Shown piece after piece: positions 24,496 through 33,528 of a stretch of 64,000 bases of DNA. Source of the stretch: an uncultured Aquimarina sp. (GTDB taxonomy: Bacteria; Bacteroidota; Bacteroidia; Flavobacteriales; Flavobacteriaceae); NCBI RefSeq assembly GCF_947496855.1, contig NZ_CANMED010000004.1, positions 124,001 through 188,000 of the forward strand, given 5' to 3'. The translations under genes were made by a program, and so were the position numbers. The first letter of the stretch is position 1. Every line of letters begins with the position of its first letter. The notes under the pieces are model-generated. The model was given only the letters and a program-made list of their open reading frames with translations, was not told the origin of the DNA and did no database searches.

Positions 24496-25590
24496 CTATT
24501 TATATTTCTTCTTAAATGTATTTGGAGACATGCCTGTTTCTTTTTTGAAAGCAGTATAAAATGTTGTTTTGGATTTAAACCCACCTTCCATACCGATAGC
24601 TAATAGGCTATATTTATCGAACTCTGGATTAAGAATCATCTGTTTAATATCGCTTACCCTATAATGATTAATAAACTCAGAAAAATTCTTATCACAATTA
24701 GTATTTATCTGCTGAGAGAGGTAACCACTGCTTATTCCTAATTTTTTAGCAACCAAATCCCTACTCAAATCAGGATTATGATGAATATGCTCTTGTTGCA
24801 TTAGGATAATCAATTGATCTATATATGTATTGGTTTCTTTCTTTATTGTAGATCTTATCTCTTTCTTAGAACGATTGAGAAGTTGTCTCACTTCATATTG
24901 CTCATTAGACAGTTTAAATTGATATAGTCCTTTATAAATCAACCAGTACATAAAAATTGAAACTGCAATCCATAAAAATGTTAAGGACATCTTAGATCCG
25001 TATAGAAAACGTTGTCCTTCTAAAACAATTCCATAAATTTCTAAGAAAGACATAAATATCCAGATCCATTTAATCCACTTAATAGCACCTTTTATTTTAG
25101 TAAAAAAAAGATACTTAGCAGAAAAAAGAATTAAAATAACCGGAAAAATAATGGAAGAGATACTGACTATCTTATAGAAGTAAAATATTGCTTCTTTTTT
25201 ATAGACAAAGTTCGTCTTATATACATCAAATATAGTATCAAAAGAGATTAGAATATTGATTACACTAAGTATAATAAATGGGATATAAAGAAGTTTACTT
25301 TTCTTACTTTCTGCAAATGGATGCTTAACCTTCTTTAAGAAAAAAAGAAACAATGTTACCGGGTATAAAAACTGCCATAAAAAAAGGTCTGAAATCGAAA
25401 TGATGATAGGGTTCCTTCCTAAATCCCAAAACCAGTTATTTATTCCAATAATAGATAACACTACAAGTGTGTATCCTAAATAAGAGTTCTCTTTATTTCT
25501 GAAAAATCTAGAAAACAAGATGATGAGTCCCAAAATGAATCCGTGAACAATTCCTATTAGGGTAAAAATTTCTATGAAAGATATTTCCAT
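24496..25590 (-). CDS. AraC-family regulator with membrane sensor
   Basis: The protein has 364 residues. About seven membrane helices fill residues 1-225, followed by a C-terminal AraC/XylS DNA-binding domain (NPDLSRDLVAKKLGISSGYLSQQI; ALEGGFKS-type second helix as GMEGGFKSKTTFYTAFKKETGMSPNTFKK). This membrane-AraC design is common in Flavobacteriaceae. Its signal is unknown; the amidohydrolase directly downstream is a reasonable target by position. Confidence 0.92.
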   Translation of the reverse strand: MEISFIEIFTLIGIVHGFILGLIILFSRFFRNKENSYLGYTLVVLSIIGINNWFWDLGRNPIIISISDLFLWQFLYPVTLFLFFLKKVKHPFAESKKSKLLYIPFIILSVINILISFDTIFDVYKTNFVYKKEAIFYFYKIVSISSIIFPVILILFSAKYLFFTKIKGAIKWIKWIWIFMSFLEIYGIVLEGQRFLYGSKMSLTFLWIAVSIFMYWLIYKGLYQFKLSNEQYEVRQLLNRSKKEIRSTIKKETNTYIDQLIILMQQEHIHHNPDLSRDLVAKKLGISSGYLSQQINTNCDKNFSEFINHYRVSDIKQMILNPEFDKYSLLAIGMEGGFKSKTTFYTAFKKETGMSPNTFKKKYK

Positions 25591-25613
25591 TTCTTTATTA
25601 GGACTCTAATATG

Positions 25614-26660
25614 CTATACATCCAATTGATTTTTAGCATACTTTCTCCAACGCTCTACACATTGCTCCATATCATCAGGTATAGAAGTTTCAAAATGCAT
25701 TTTCTCACCAGTTATTGGATGTACAAACCCTAAAGTCCTGGCGTGTAACGCTTGTCTTGGTAAAACTTTAAAACAATTCTCTACAAACTGTTTATATTTA
25801 GTAAAAGTGGTTCCTTTAAGAATCTTTTCCCCACCATAGCGCTCATCATTAAATAATGTGTGGCCTATATATTTCATATGCACACGAATCTGATGCGTTC
25901 TCCCTGTTTCTAATTTACACGAAACTAAAGTCACATATCCTAGGCGCTCTATTACTTTATAATGCGTAACTGCTGGTTTTCCTTTATCAGCATCATCTCC
26001 TACAAAAACAGTATTTTGTAATCTGTTCTTAGGGTGACGTCCTATATTACCTTCAATAGTTCCTTCATCTTCGTTCATATTACCCCAAGCAATAGCTACG
26101 TATTCGCGTTCTGAAGTTTTATCAAAAAACTGCTTTGCTAAGTGAGTCATAGCTTCTTCAGTTTTAGCAACTACTAATAATCCACTCGTATCCTTATCAA
26201 TACGATGTACTAACCCTGGACGATCACTACTATTGTTCGGTAGGTTATCAAAATGATAAATTAAAGCATTAATCAAAGTACCTGAATAATTCCCATGGCC
26301 CGGATGTACTACCATACCTGCGGGTTTATTAACTACCAAAAGGACATCATCTTCATATACAATATCAAGCGGAATATTTTCTGGAGTTAGTAAATTCTCA
26401 TAAGGAGGATGTGAAAACAAAACCCGCACAACATCGTTTGGTTTTACCTTATGATTTGACTTTACTGCCACATCATTAACAAAAACACTTCCTTCCTTGG
26501 CAGCTTGTTGTATTTTATTTCGTGTAGCGTTTTCAATAAAATTCATTAAAAATTTGTCTACACGAAGAGGAACTTGTCCCGCTCCGGCTACAGACCGATG
26601 GTGTTCGTATAGATCATCTTCATTAGGTCCTAAATTTTCAATATCCGGATTCTCTTCCAA
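25614..26660 (-). CDS. rluD: Ribosomal large subunit pseudouridine synthase RluD-like
   Basis: The protein has 348 residues: an S4 RNA-binding domain (about 30-95; RVDKFLMNFIENATRNKIQQA) followed by the pseudouridine synthase core with the catalytic Asp in HRIDKDTSGLLVVAK and RTHQIRVHMKYIGHTLFNDERYGG. It modifies 23S rRNA uridines. The start codon is TTG (no ATG is available before the S4 domain). It forms a tight pair with the PASTA gene upstream (25-bp gap), a gene order I associate with Bacteroidota. Confidence 0.95.
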   Translation of the reverse strand: MEENPDIENLGPNEDDLYEHHRSVAGAGQVPLRVDKFLMNFIENATRNKIQQAAKEGSVFVNDVAVKSNHKVKPNDVVRVLFSHPPYENLLTPENIPLDIVYEDDVLLVVNKPAGMVVHPGHGNYSGTLINALIYHFDNLPNNSSDRPGLVHRIDKDTSGLLVVAKTEEAMTHLAKQFFDKTSEREYVAIAWGNMNEDEGTIEGNIGRHPKNRLQNTVFVGDDADKGKPAVTHYKVIERLGYVTLVSCKLETGRTHQIRVHMKYIGHTLFNDERYGGEKILKGTTFTKYKQFVENCFKVLPRQALHARTLGFVHPITGEKMHFETSIPDDMEQCVERWRKYAKNQLDV

Positions 26661-26685
26661 AAGTATGTTGTTTATGGTATTAATT

Positions 26686-27264
26686 TTATTGGGAAAGTCT
26701 TAAGTTTCCGCTCTCATCACCAACTACCAAATCGATAGTGGAAGTTTTCATTATTTTATCGCCTGGTTTTAATGCTTTTCCTTTGTACTTAAGCTCAAGC
26801 ACCTGATCTGATGGATCTGGTTTATAAGTAATCGAACCTATCTTAAAACCTAACGCAACTAATCTTGGTTCTACCTGTCTTCTGGTTTTACGAATCACAT
26901 TAGGAACCTCAATCTTGCGGTAACCTGATGGATTTAGCGTAACATAGATTTTTCTATTTTCTTTAACCATATTACCAGCCACAGGATTTTGTTCTATAAC
27001 AGAATATCTAGGGAAATCCGGATTAAAATTGGCAGAATCCTGAACCTCATACCTCAAATCCTTCGACTCTAAAAGTGTTTTCACATCATCTAACGTCTTC
27101 TTACTTAAGCTCGGCACCACAATTCGCTGATCGTGGTTTGTAGAACCATCTAACCACTTCAATGCTACATAGCATAAAATCACGGTCATTGCTATTGCAA
27201 TTACAAGTTGAATAAGAAATGTTTTACTCCAAATAAATCTCAAAAGTCCTTTTATAAAATCCAT
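26686..27264 (-). CDS. Membrane-anchored PASTA-domain protein
   Basis: The protein has 192 residues from ATG 27264, preferred over 27378 because the longer form would overlap the divergent ddl and add a non-homologous tail. One membrane helix (about 12-35) precedes two to three PASTA modules (VPSLSKKTLDDVKTLLESKDL; VPNVIRKTRRQVEPRLVALGFKIG). PASTA domains usually bind peptidoglycan stem peptides or lipid II. Here they are not fused to a kinase. The divergent D-Ala-D-Ala ligase supports a cell-wall link. Confidence 0.9.
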   Translation of the reverse strand: MDFIKGLLRFIWSKTFLIQLVIAIAMTVILCYVALKWLDGSTNHDQRIVVPSLSKKTLDDVKTLLESKDLRYEVQDSANFNPDFPRYSVIEQNPVAGNMVKENRKIYVTLNPSGYRKIEVPNVIRKTRRQVEPRLVALGFKIGSITYKPDPSDQVLELKYKGKALKPGDKIMKTSTIDLVVGDESGNLRLSQ

Positions 27265-27333
27265 GTATCGATTGATAGTTTCGGCAAAGATATAAAAACG
27301 GAAACTTTTTAGCTTTTGTTGTGAGATAAATGA

Positions 27334-27341
27334 TATTTTTG
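27334..27341 (+). promoter_or_regulatory. -7 box of ddl
   Basis: TATTTTTG matches the Bacteroidota TAnnTTTG consensus 17 bp before the ddl ATG, giving a very short leader. Confidence 0.55.
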
Positions 27342-27358
27342 TTTGTAAACAGTACTCA

Positions 27359-28342
27359 ATGAAGAAGAATATTGCCATCCTTATGGGAGGTTACTCCAGT
27401 GAATTTGATATTTCTATCCAAAGTGGAAATGTAGTATATAAGCATCTGGATAGAAACTTATACCAACCTTATCGAATTCATATTACTAAAGACTCATGGT
27501 TTTATGTTGATGACAATGATCAAAAAACCAACATAGACAAGAATGATTTTTCATTACATCTTGATGGTTCCAAAATCAATTTTGATGCCGCCTTTAATAT
27601 TGTTCATGGCACTCCGGGAGAAGATGGCTTATTACAAGCCTATTTTGAGTTGATCGGAATTCCACAAACAGCTTGTGATTTTTATCAAGCTGCTCTTACT
27701 TTTAACAAAAGAGACTGTATTAGTACTTTAAAACCTTATGGAATTCCAACTGCCAAAAATTATTTCTTAAACAAAGGTGATGCAATACATGCTAAATCTA
27801 TAATAAATACTGTCGGCTTACCTTGTTTTGTAAAAGCTAACAAAGCTGGCAGCAGCTATGGAGTTTCTAAAGTTAAAACAGAAGAAGAACTAATTCCTGC
27901 CATTAATGTAGCTTACAAAGAAGATGACGAGATTATTATTGAATCTTTCCTAAGTGGAACAGAAGTTTCTGTAGGTGTGATTACCTATAAAGGACAGGAC
28001 ACTGTATTACCAATTACTGAAATTATTTCAGAAAATGATTTTTTTGATTATGAAGCAAAATATTTAGGAAAATCACAAGAGATAACACCCGCCAGACTGA
28101 GTGAGGTAGATGAGCGAAAAGTAAAAAACTTAGCTTTAAAAATATACCAGATACTTAAAATAAAAGGGTTTTCTAGAAGCGAATATATTTTTCATAATGG
28201 AGAACCTCATTTTGTAGAAATGAACACAAACCCCGGATTTAGCGAAGCTAGTATTCTACCTCAACAAGCAATTGCCGCAGGTATTAGTTTACCAGAATTA
28301 TTAACCAATACCATTGAAGAAGCAATAAAAACAGAGATATAA
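27359..28342 (+). CDS. ddl: D-alanine--D-alanine ligase
   Basis: The protein has 327 residues of ATP-grasp type. Landmarks: MGGYSSEFDISIQSG, NIVHGTPGEDGLLQAYFELIGIP, CFVKANKAGSSYGVSKV, and metal-binding YIFHNGEPHFVEMNTNPGFSEASILPQQ. It makes the D-Ala-D-Ala dipeptide for peptidoglycan. It is divergent from the PASTA protein and followed 80 bp later by coaD. Confidence 0.97.
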   Translation: MKKNIAILMGGYSSEFDISIQSGNVVYKHLDRNLYQPYRIHITKDSWFYVDDNDQKTNIDKNDFSLHLDGSKINFDAAFNIVHGTPGEDGLLQAYFELIGIPQTACDFYQAALTFNKRDCISTLKPYGIPTAKNYFLNKGDAIHAKSIINTVGLPCFVKANKAGSSYGVSKVKTEEELIPAINVAYKEDDEIIIESFLSGTEVSVGVITYKGQDTVLPITEIISENDFFDYEAKYLGKSQEITPARLSEVDERKVKNLALKIYQILKIKGFSRSEYIFHNGEPHFVEMNTNPGFSEASILPQQAIAAGISLPELLTNTIEEAIKTEI

Positions 28343-28422
28343 CAAGAATATGAAATTAGAAATGAAACTAATTTTTACTTTGTAACTTTACCTATATTTA
28401 TACAAATAATCAAGATTCACTT

Positions 28423-28884
28423 ATGAGAAGAGCTGTTTTTCCAGGTTCATTTGACCCAATTACTTTAGGACATTACGATATCATCGAAAGAGGATTGACT
28501 CTTTTTGATGAAATTATATTAGCCATCGGTGTAAATGCCGAAAAGAAATATATGTTTTCTTTAGAGGAACGAAAGCGTTTTATTGAAGAAGCTTTCAAAG
28601 ACGAACCTCAAATTAAAGTAATGACTTATAAAGGGTTGACTGTAGATTTCTGCAAACAACAGGATGCTAATTTTATTCTACGAGGACTTAGAAATCCGGG
28701 AGATTTTGAATTTGAAAAAGCTATTGCGCATACTAATAGAAAGCTAACAGAAATAGAAACCGTTTTTCTACTTACCTCATCTGGAAAAAGTTATATTTCA
28801 TCATCTATCGTTCGGGATGTTATAAGAAACAATGGTGATTACACCGGATTAGTCCCCGATACTGTGAGAGTAAAAAAAATATAA
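28423..28884 (+). CDS. coaD: Phosphopantetheine adenylyltransferase
   Basis: The protein has 153 residues and the nucleotidyltransferase fold: GSFDPITLGHYDIIERG (HxGH-type) and LLTSSGKSYISSSIVRDV. It catalyses the penultimate step of coenzyme A synthesis. Typical length. Confidence 0.98.
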   Translation: MRRAVFPGSFDPITLGHYDIIERGLTLFDEIILAIGVNAEKKYMFSLEERKRFIEEAFKDEPQIKVMTYKGLTVDFCKQQDANFILRGLRNPGDFEFEKAIAHTNRKLTEIETVFLLTSSGKSYISSSIVRDVIRNNGDYTGLVPDTVRVKKI

Positions 28885-28913
28885 AATTCGTTAAACCCCA
28901 AAAAATTACACCT

Positions 28914-29648
28914 ATGCAACCTATGTTTAGCCCCTCTAAATTAATACTAATCTTTTCTATGATCACAATATTTTACTCTTGTAGTAGTGATGAAGCAACT
29001 GATAGTACTACAGACCCTGTAACTTGTCAAGATGCTAATACTTCTATTTATGAGGAAAAAGATGGATTGATTGTAGTAGAATTTGAAAGTATTAAAGATC
29101 ACAATGATTGGACAAAAGAAAACTCAACTACGGGATTCCTAGGAACACATTACTTGGTATGGAAAGAGAATCAATTTTTAAACGCTCCTGGGAATGGTTT
29201 ACTTACTTATAAAATAAAAATTTCTAATCCAGGTGTTTATCAATTTATCTGGAGATCTAGAATAACCAATGGAACATCGGGATCTGAACACAACGATTCT
29301 TGGTTACGATTTTCAGATGCTTCCAAATTTTATGGAAAAAAAGGAGAGAGTGTTGTTTATCCAGCAGATACTGGTCAATCACCTACTCCTAATGGCGCTA
29401 GTAAAGGTGGCTGGTTTAAAATTTATAAAAGTGGTGATGCAGAACAATGGAAATGGCAATCCTCTACAAGTGATAATGATGCACATGATATTTTTGTCGA
29501 ATTTGATGCATCTGGAATATATACACTAGAGGTTTCTGCAAGATCTACTTTCCATGCGCTTGATAGATTTGTTCTTTTCTCTGAAAATATAACTCAAAAT
29601 GATGCTATCAACGAAATTGCTGTTTTGAGTGAAATAACTTGTAATTAA
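28914..29648 (+). CDS. Lipoprotein with carbohydrate-binding-like beta-sandwich
   Basis: The protein has 244 residues. The lipoprotein signal ends MITIFYSCSSD, so it is outer-membrane or periplasm anchored. The body contains VVEFESI, YKIKISNPGVYQFIWRSRI, NDSWLRF, GGWFKIYKSG and VEFDASGIYTLEVSARS. This reads like the CBM6/35-type jelly-roll seen in exported proteins of marine polysaccharide degraders. No catalytic motif is visible. It lies 29 bp downstream of coaD and 2 bp before the VOC gene, suggesting co-transcription. Confidence 0.7.
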   Translation: MQPMFSPSKLILIFSMITIFYSCSSDEATDSTTDPVTCQDANTSIYEEKDGLIVVEFESIKDHNDWTKENSTTGFLGTHYLVWKENQFLNAPGNGLLTYKIKISNPGVYQFIWRSRITNGTSGSEHNDSWLRFSDASKFYGKKGESVVYPADTGQSPTPNGASKGGWFKIYKSGDAEQWKWQSSTSDNDAHDIFVEFDASGIYTLEVSARSTFHALDRFVLFSENITQNDAINEIAVLSEITCN

Positions 29649-29650
29649 TA

Positions 29651-30067
29651 ATGAAAAGAAGTATTGGGGCTATTACCTTAGTCGTTAAAAACTATGATGA
29701 AGCTATTCATTATTATTTAACTAAGCTTAACTTCAAACTTATTGAAGATACTAAACTAAGTGATAGAAAACGTTGGGTTACCATTGCTCCTCAAAATAGT
29801 TCTGAAACTATAATTTTACTGGCAGAAGCTGCGACTTCAGAACAGGAAAAAGCGATTGGAAATCAAACAGGTGGTAGAGTTTTCTTATTCCTACATAGTG
29901 ATGATTTTTGGAGAGATTATACTGATATGAAATCCAAGGGAGTATCTTTTCTTGAAAAACCAAGAGAAGAAATCTATGGAACTGTTGTAGTTTTTGAAGA
30001 TCTATATGGTAATAAATGGGATCTAATAGAACATAAAAATAATCCCTCTATTAAACCTTCTATCTAA
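29651..30067 (+). CDS. VOC (glyoxalase/bleomycin resistance) superfamily protein
   Basis: The protein has 138 residues in a single VOC fold: GAITLVVKNYDEAIHYYLTKLNFKL, RWVTIAPQ and YGTVVVFEDLYGNKWDLIEHK. Likely metal-ligand positions are present (C-terminal Glu in DLIEHK). The reaction is unknown; relatives include lactoylglutathione lyase-like enzymes and dioxygenases. It is tightly packed within the run leading to the DUF1800/DUF1501 pair. Confidence 0.85.
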   Translation: MKRSIGAITLVVKNYDEAIHYYLTKLNFKLIEDTKLSDRKRWVTIAPQNSSETIILLAEAATSEQEKAIGNQTGGRVFLFLHSDDFWRDYTDMKSKGVSFLEKPREEIYGTVVVFEDLYGNKWDLIEHKNNPSIKPSI

Positions 30068-30097
30068 ATCACAGTCCTATATACAAAGCCTGTGATT

Positions 30098-31495
30098 ATG
30101 AGTACTTCTTTATCAGATAAACAAATACAACACCTTTACTGGAGAACTGGTTTCGGGATTTCTTCATCTGAACTAAAATTTGCCAGAAAGTTTTCTAAGA
30201 AACAAATTGTAGATCAATTATTTATAGAGAGTATAAAGGAAAATCCGTTATCACTAGATTTTGGCTCTTTACTTAAAAAGCAAAAAGATCTATCCCGCGA
30301 AGAACGTAAAGAATTACGAAAACTTCGCAATCAAAAAATGTTAGAACTCAATGTACTTTGGCTAAAACAGCTTGTAGAAACAAAACAAGTTCTTAGAGAA
30401 AAAATGACGTTATTTTTTCATGATCATTTTGCTGTTCGATTAAAAACCCCAAGAGCTAGTCTTCACCTGAATAATATAATTAGAAAACATGCATTAGGAA
30501 ACTTTGGAGATATGTTAATGGAAGTTTCTAAATCTCCAGCAATGTTATTATTCCTAAATAACAGACAAAACAGAAAAAATAGTCCAAATGAAAATTTTGC
30601 ACGTGAAGTGATGGAACTTTTTACATTAGGCAGAGATAATGGCTATACAGAAAAAGATATCAAAGAAGCAGCAAGAGCCTTTACAGGTTGGAACTTCAAT
30701 GAAAATGGTTCTTTTGTATTTAGAAAAAATCGACACGATTCTGAATCCAAAACAGTTTTAGGAAAAACCGGATATTTTACCGGAGAGGATGTTATCAAAA
30801 TTCTCCTAGATCAAAAACAAACTGCCAAATACATAACAGAAAAGATCTATCGATATTTTGTGAACGAAAAAATAGATCCAAAACATATAGAAGAATTAGC
30901 AACTACTTTTTACGAATCTAACTATAGCCTGGAAATCTTAATGAGAAAGATATTGATGAGCGATTGGTTTTATGAATATCAAAACATTGGAACCAAAATA
31001 AAATCTCCTATAGAATTGATAGTAGGTTTAAGTAAACCATTTCAGGTAGTATATAAAGATCCGAAAGTTCTCCTCTATCTGCAACGTAAATTAAATCAAA
31101 CATTATTCCTCCCTCCCAACGTAGCAGGCTGGCCTGGCGGAAAATCCTGGATAGACAACTCTACATTGATGCTTCGCTTAAAACTAGCTTCTGTTACTCT
31201 GAACAACGGAGTAATCGAATGGCATGACCAGAACGATATGGAAGCAACCTCGATGATGCGTCAAAAATTATATAAAAAGATGAAAACCCAAGTTGAGAAA
31301 AAAGTAAAAGCTACACCAAATTGGAAAAATTTTCTTACCTCTCTTGAACAAAGAGATAAACAAGAATTAGTAAACTTCATAATTCAACCTAAACCATCCA
31401 AAGGAGCAAGCGCTATTATAACAAAGCTTGATCCTTCCAATACAAAAAACTTCATTATAGAATTAATGAGCTTACCAGAATACCAACTTTGCTAA
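30098..31495 (+). CDS. DUF1800 family protein
   Basis: The protein has 465 residues from ATG 30098 (a GTG two codons earlier is possible). Family landmarks: QHLYWRTGFG, REKMTLFFHDHFAV, ENFAREVMELFTLG, EAARAFTGW and PNVAGWPGGKSWID. There is no obvious signal peptide. DUF1800 proteins are nearly always encoded next to a DUF1501 protein, as here (12-bp gap). The biochemical function of the pair is not established. Confidence 0.93.
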   Translation: MSTSLSDKQIQHLYWRTGFGISSSELKFARKFSKKQIVDQLFIESIKENPLSLDFGSLLKKQKDLSREERKELRKLRNQKMLELNVLWLKQLVETKQVLREKMTLFFHDHFAVRLKTPRASLHLNNIIRKHALGNFGDMLMEVSKSPAMLLFLNNRQNRKNSPNENFAREVMELFTLGRDNGYTEKDIKEAARAFTGWNFNENGSFVFRKNRHDSESKTVLGKTGYFTGEDVIKILLDQKQTAKYITEKIYRYFVNEKIDPKHIEELATTFYESNYSLEILMRKILMSDWFYEYQNIGTKIKSPIELIVGLSKPFQVVYKDPKVLLYLQRKLNQTLFLPPNVAGWPGGKSWIDNSTLMLRLKLASVTLNNGVIEWHDQNDMEATSMMRQKLYKKMKTQVEKKVKATPNWKNFLTSLEQRDKQELVNFIIQPKPSKGASAIITKLDPSNTKNFIIELMSLPEYQLC

Positions 31496-31507
31496 AACTC
31501 TAAGATT

Positions 31508-32701
31508 ATGGACAGAAGAGATTTTTTAAAACAATCGGTTTTTGCTTCAGGAATAGCATTAGTTCCTTCATTTCTAAAAGGAATGGAATTTCTAACGCCT
31601 GATCAATTATCCGGATATAAAAATGTAATTATTATACAACTCTCTGGCGGAAACGACGGTTTAAACAGTATCATACCAATTAGTAATGACATATATCACA
31701 GTTTAAGACCAACAATTTCTAAAAAAACAACACAAACTTTAAAAATAACAAATGACCTAGCTTTTAACGATAACCTAAGAGCAATAAAAGAATTATATGA
31801 TCAAGGAGAAGTATCTATTATTAACAATGTAGGATATCCCAATCCGAACAGATCACATTTTAGAAGTACGGACATCTGGCAAACAGCTAGTGACACTAAC
31901 CAATATTTATCTACTGGTTGGGTAGGCAGATATCTCGATGCTAATTGTCAACATCCGTATCAAGCAATAGAAGTAGATAATTCACTATCTCTTACTATGA
32001 AAGGAAATAGAATGAACGGCATAGCTGTTTCTGATCCTAATCAATTATATCGCACTACAAGAGAACCTTTTTTTAATAAGCTTGTAGATAACACTCATAA
32101 AGACATGTTAGATGAAGATAATCAGGGATACCTATATAAGACAATGCTGGAAACTTATTCATCTGCATCGTATATCCATGAAACTTCTAAAACATATAAA
32201 ACCAATATAGAATATCCCCAGTCATCATTTGCAAAAAACCTAAAAACCATTGCTGATTTTATTATTTCTGGATTAAAAACTAGAGTTTTCTATAGTTCTC
32301 TAGGCGGTTTTGATAGTCACGTTAATCAATTAGATAGTCAAGATAGATTATTGGGGATATATTCTGAAGCTGTTGGTGCCTTGGTAAAAGATTTAAAAAA
32401 GAATAATAGATTTAAAGACACTCTAATACTAACCTTTTCTGAGTTTGGTCGCAGAGTAAAACAAAATGGAAGTCGCGGAACAGATCATGGTGCAGCCAAT
32501 AATGTACTTGCCATTGGTGGTTCTCTAAAAAAGCCAGGTGTTTATAATGAACTACCCGACCTATCTAATCTGGATACTAATGGAGATATTAAATATAATG
32601 TAGACTTTAGGAGTATATATGCTACTATACTTGATAACTGGCTAGAAGTTGATAATAAAAATATTTTGAATAGAGATTTTAGCAAACTAACATTTATATA
32701 A
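31508..32701 (+). CDS. DUF1501 family protein with Tat signal
   Basis: The protein has 397 residues. The N-terminus DRRDFLKQS followed by a hydrophobic stretch is a twin-arginine (Tat) export signal, implying folded export, perhaps with a cofactor. Family motifs: IIQLSGGNDGLNSIIP, NRSHFRSTDIWQTAS, TFSEFGRRVKQNGSRGTDHGAAN. The fold is related to sulfatases/alkaline phosphatases. It is the partner of the DUF1800 protein upstream. Substrate unknown. Confidence 0.94.
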   Translation: MDRRDFLKQSVFASGIALVPSFLKGMEFLTPDQLSGYKNVIIIQLSGGNDGLNSIIPISNDIYHSLRPTISKKTTQTLKITNDLAFNDNLRAIKELYDQGEVSIINNVGYPNPNRSHFRSTDIWQTASDTNQYLSTGWVGRYLDANCQHPYQAIEVDNSLSLTMKGNRMNGIAVSDPNQLYRTTREPFFNKLVDNTHKDMLDEDNQGYLYKTMLETYSSASYIHETSKTYKTNIEYPQSSFAKNLKTIADFIISGLKTRVFYSSLGGFDSHVNQLDSQDRLLGIYSEAVGALVKDLKKNNRFKDTLILTFSEFGRRVKQNGSRGTDHGAANNVLAIGGSLKKPGVYNELPDLSNLDTNGDIKYNVDFRSIYATILDNWLEVDNKNILNRDFSKLTFI

Positions 32702-32743
32702 TAATATAACCCAAACAATATCAGAAAACACCCCTCTTAACAT

Positions 32744-32783
32744 TAAGTGTAGTCTATCGACTACAAGGCACATGTTACACTTA
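32744..32783 (+). promoter_or_regulatory. Overlapping alternative hairpins
   Basis: TGTAGTC (32748-32754) pairs with GACTACA (32759-32765), while TAAGTGTA (32744-32751) pairs with TACACTTA (32776-32783). Both left arms share bases, so only one stem can form at a time. This resembles an attenuator-like switch, but no T-run follows. Confidence 0.4.
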
Positions 32784-32899
32784 GCTAAACACAACACCTA
32801 TTTCATTAAAAACAAATTAAACCTTAACATAAATTACTAGGCTTAAAGAATTACAAACCGAAAATCAATGCAGAAAAGAACAAAAATCATATAATAAAA

Positions 32900-32914
32900 T
32901 ACGGTTAAACCGTA
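32900..32914. promoter_or_regulatory. Perfect dyad, possible operator
   Basis: TACGGTT-A-AACCGTA is a 7-1-7 dyad about 80 bp upstream of the -7 box of the 113-residue gene. A related sequence occurs at 57778-57791. Confidence 0.4.
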
Positions 32915-32994
32915 AAATATGTGTTGTTTATCGATATAAAAGATCGCTTTATCTAAAAGATCTTAAATCATTTTTTTTCATAACTGTTTGATTG

Positions 32995-33002
32995 TAAATT
33001 TG
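32995..33002 (+). promoter_or_regulatory. -7 box
   Basis: TAAATTTG matches TAnnTTTG 38 bp before the ATG at 33041. Confidence 0.5.
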
Positions 33003-33040
33003 CTACAGATCAAGTAATAAATTCATTAAGCCCCAAAATT

Positions 33041-33382
33041 ATGAAAACTATTATTCTTACGATTATAATTTTATTTTCTTTCTCTAATGTAAACGCTCAA
33101 GAAACGTCTTCTTTACAATCTACTAACGAGAATTCTAATGATGTTAAGAATACTAAGGTGGATTTTTATGAAACCTTGATCGCTGTAAATAATTTTGATA
33201 TTAAAATCAAAAAAATCCAAACTACCACTACGGAAACCAAAACTGACTTCTACAAGGAGTTGATGATCAAGAATGGTTTTAATATAAACAGCAAGGAAAA
33301 TACTCGATTAGCAAATAATGACAAAAAAGAAAAGGACACTATAATAACTGACACCACACAAATTACTGGATTATTGCCATAA
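33041..33382 (+). CDS. Small secreted protein with internal duplication
   Basis: The protein has 113 residues with a signal peptide (1-20, ending NVNAQ). The mature part is polar and contains two related 15-residue segments: VDFYETLIAVNNFDI (40-54) and TDFYKELMIKNGFNI (68-82), separated by a Thr-rich linker. No known family. It has its own promoter-like box and terminator, so it is probably a monocistronic secreted protein. Function unknown. Confidence 0.7.
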   Translation: MKTIILTIIILFSFSNVNAQETSSLQSTNENSNDVKNTKVDFYETLIAVNNFDIKIKKIQTTTTETKTDFYKELMIKNGFNINSKENTRLANNDKKEKDTIITDTTQITGLLP

Positions 33383-33405
33383 TTTTTTAAATACATATTT
33401 TAAAG

Positions 33406-33444
33406 ACACCGCTATTTTCTTGCTTGGAATGGCGGTGTTTTTTT
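33406..33444 (+). terminator. Rho-independent terminator
   Basis: ACACCGC (33406-33412) / GCGGTGT (33432-33438), extended inside by ATT/AAT, followed by seven T. Confidence 0.85.
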
Positions 33445-33528
33445 ATGCCTTCAATTAAAAAAACACAAAACCATCAATACTTAATAGAATATTTTTGATA
33501 ATTTTAGTCATCAATTTATTATAATAGT

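Larger units (their letters stand above)
32702..33040. other. 339-bp gene-free region with alternative hairpins
   Basis: No gene is visible. It holds two mutually exclusive hairpins (32744-32783), a perfect dyad TACGGTT-A-AACCGTA (32900-32914) and a -7 box (32995-33002) for the next gene. Confidence 0.6.

Noticed and set aside
24480-24500. tRNA T-loop-like sequence (GGTTCGAAT on minus strand)
   Set aside because: No matching acceptor or anticodon stems are present and it lies at the end of the AraC gene.
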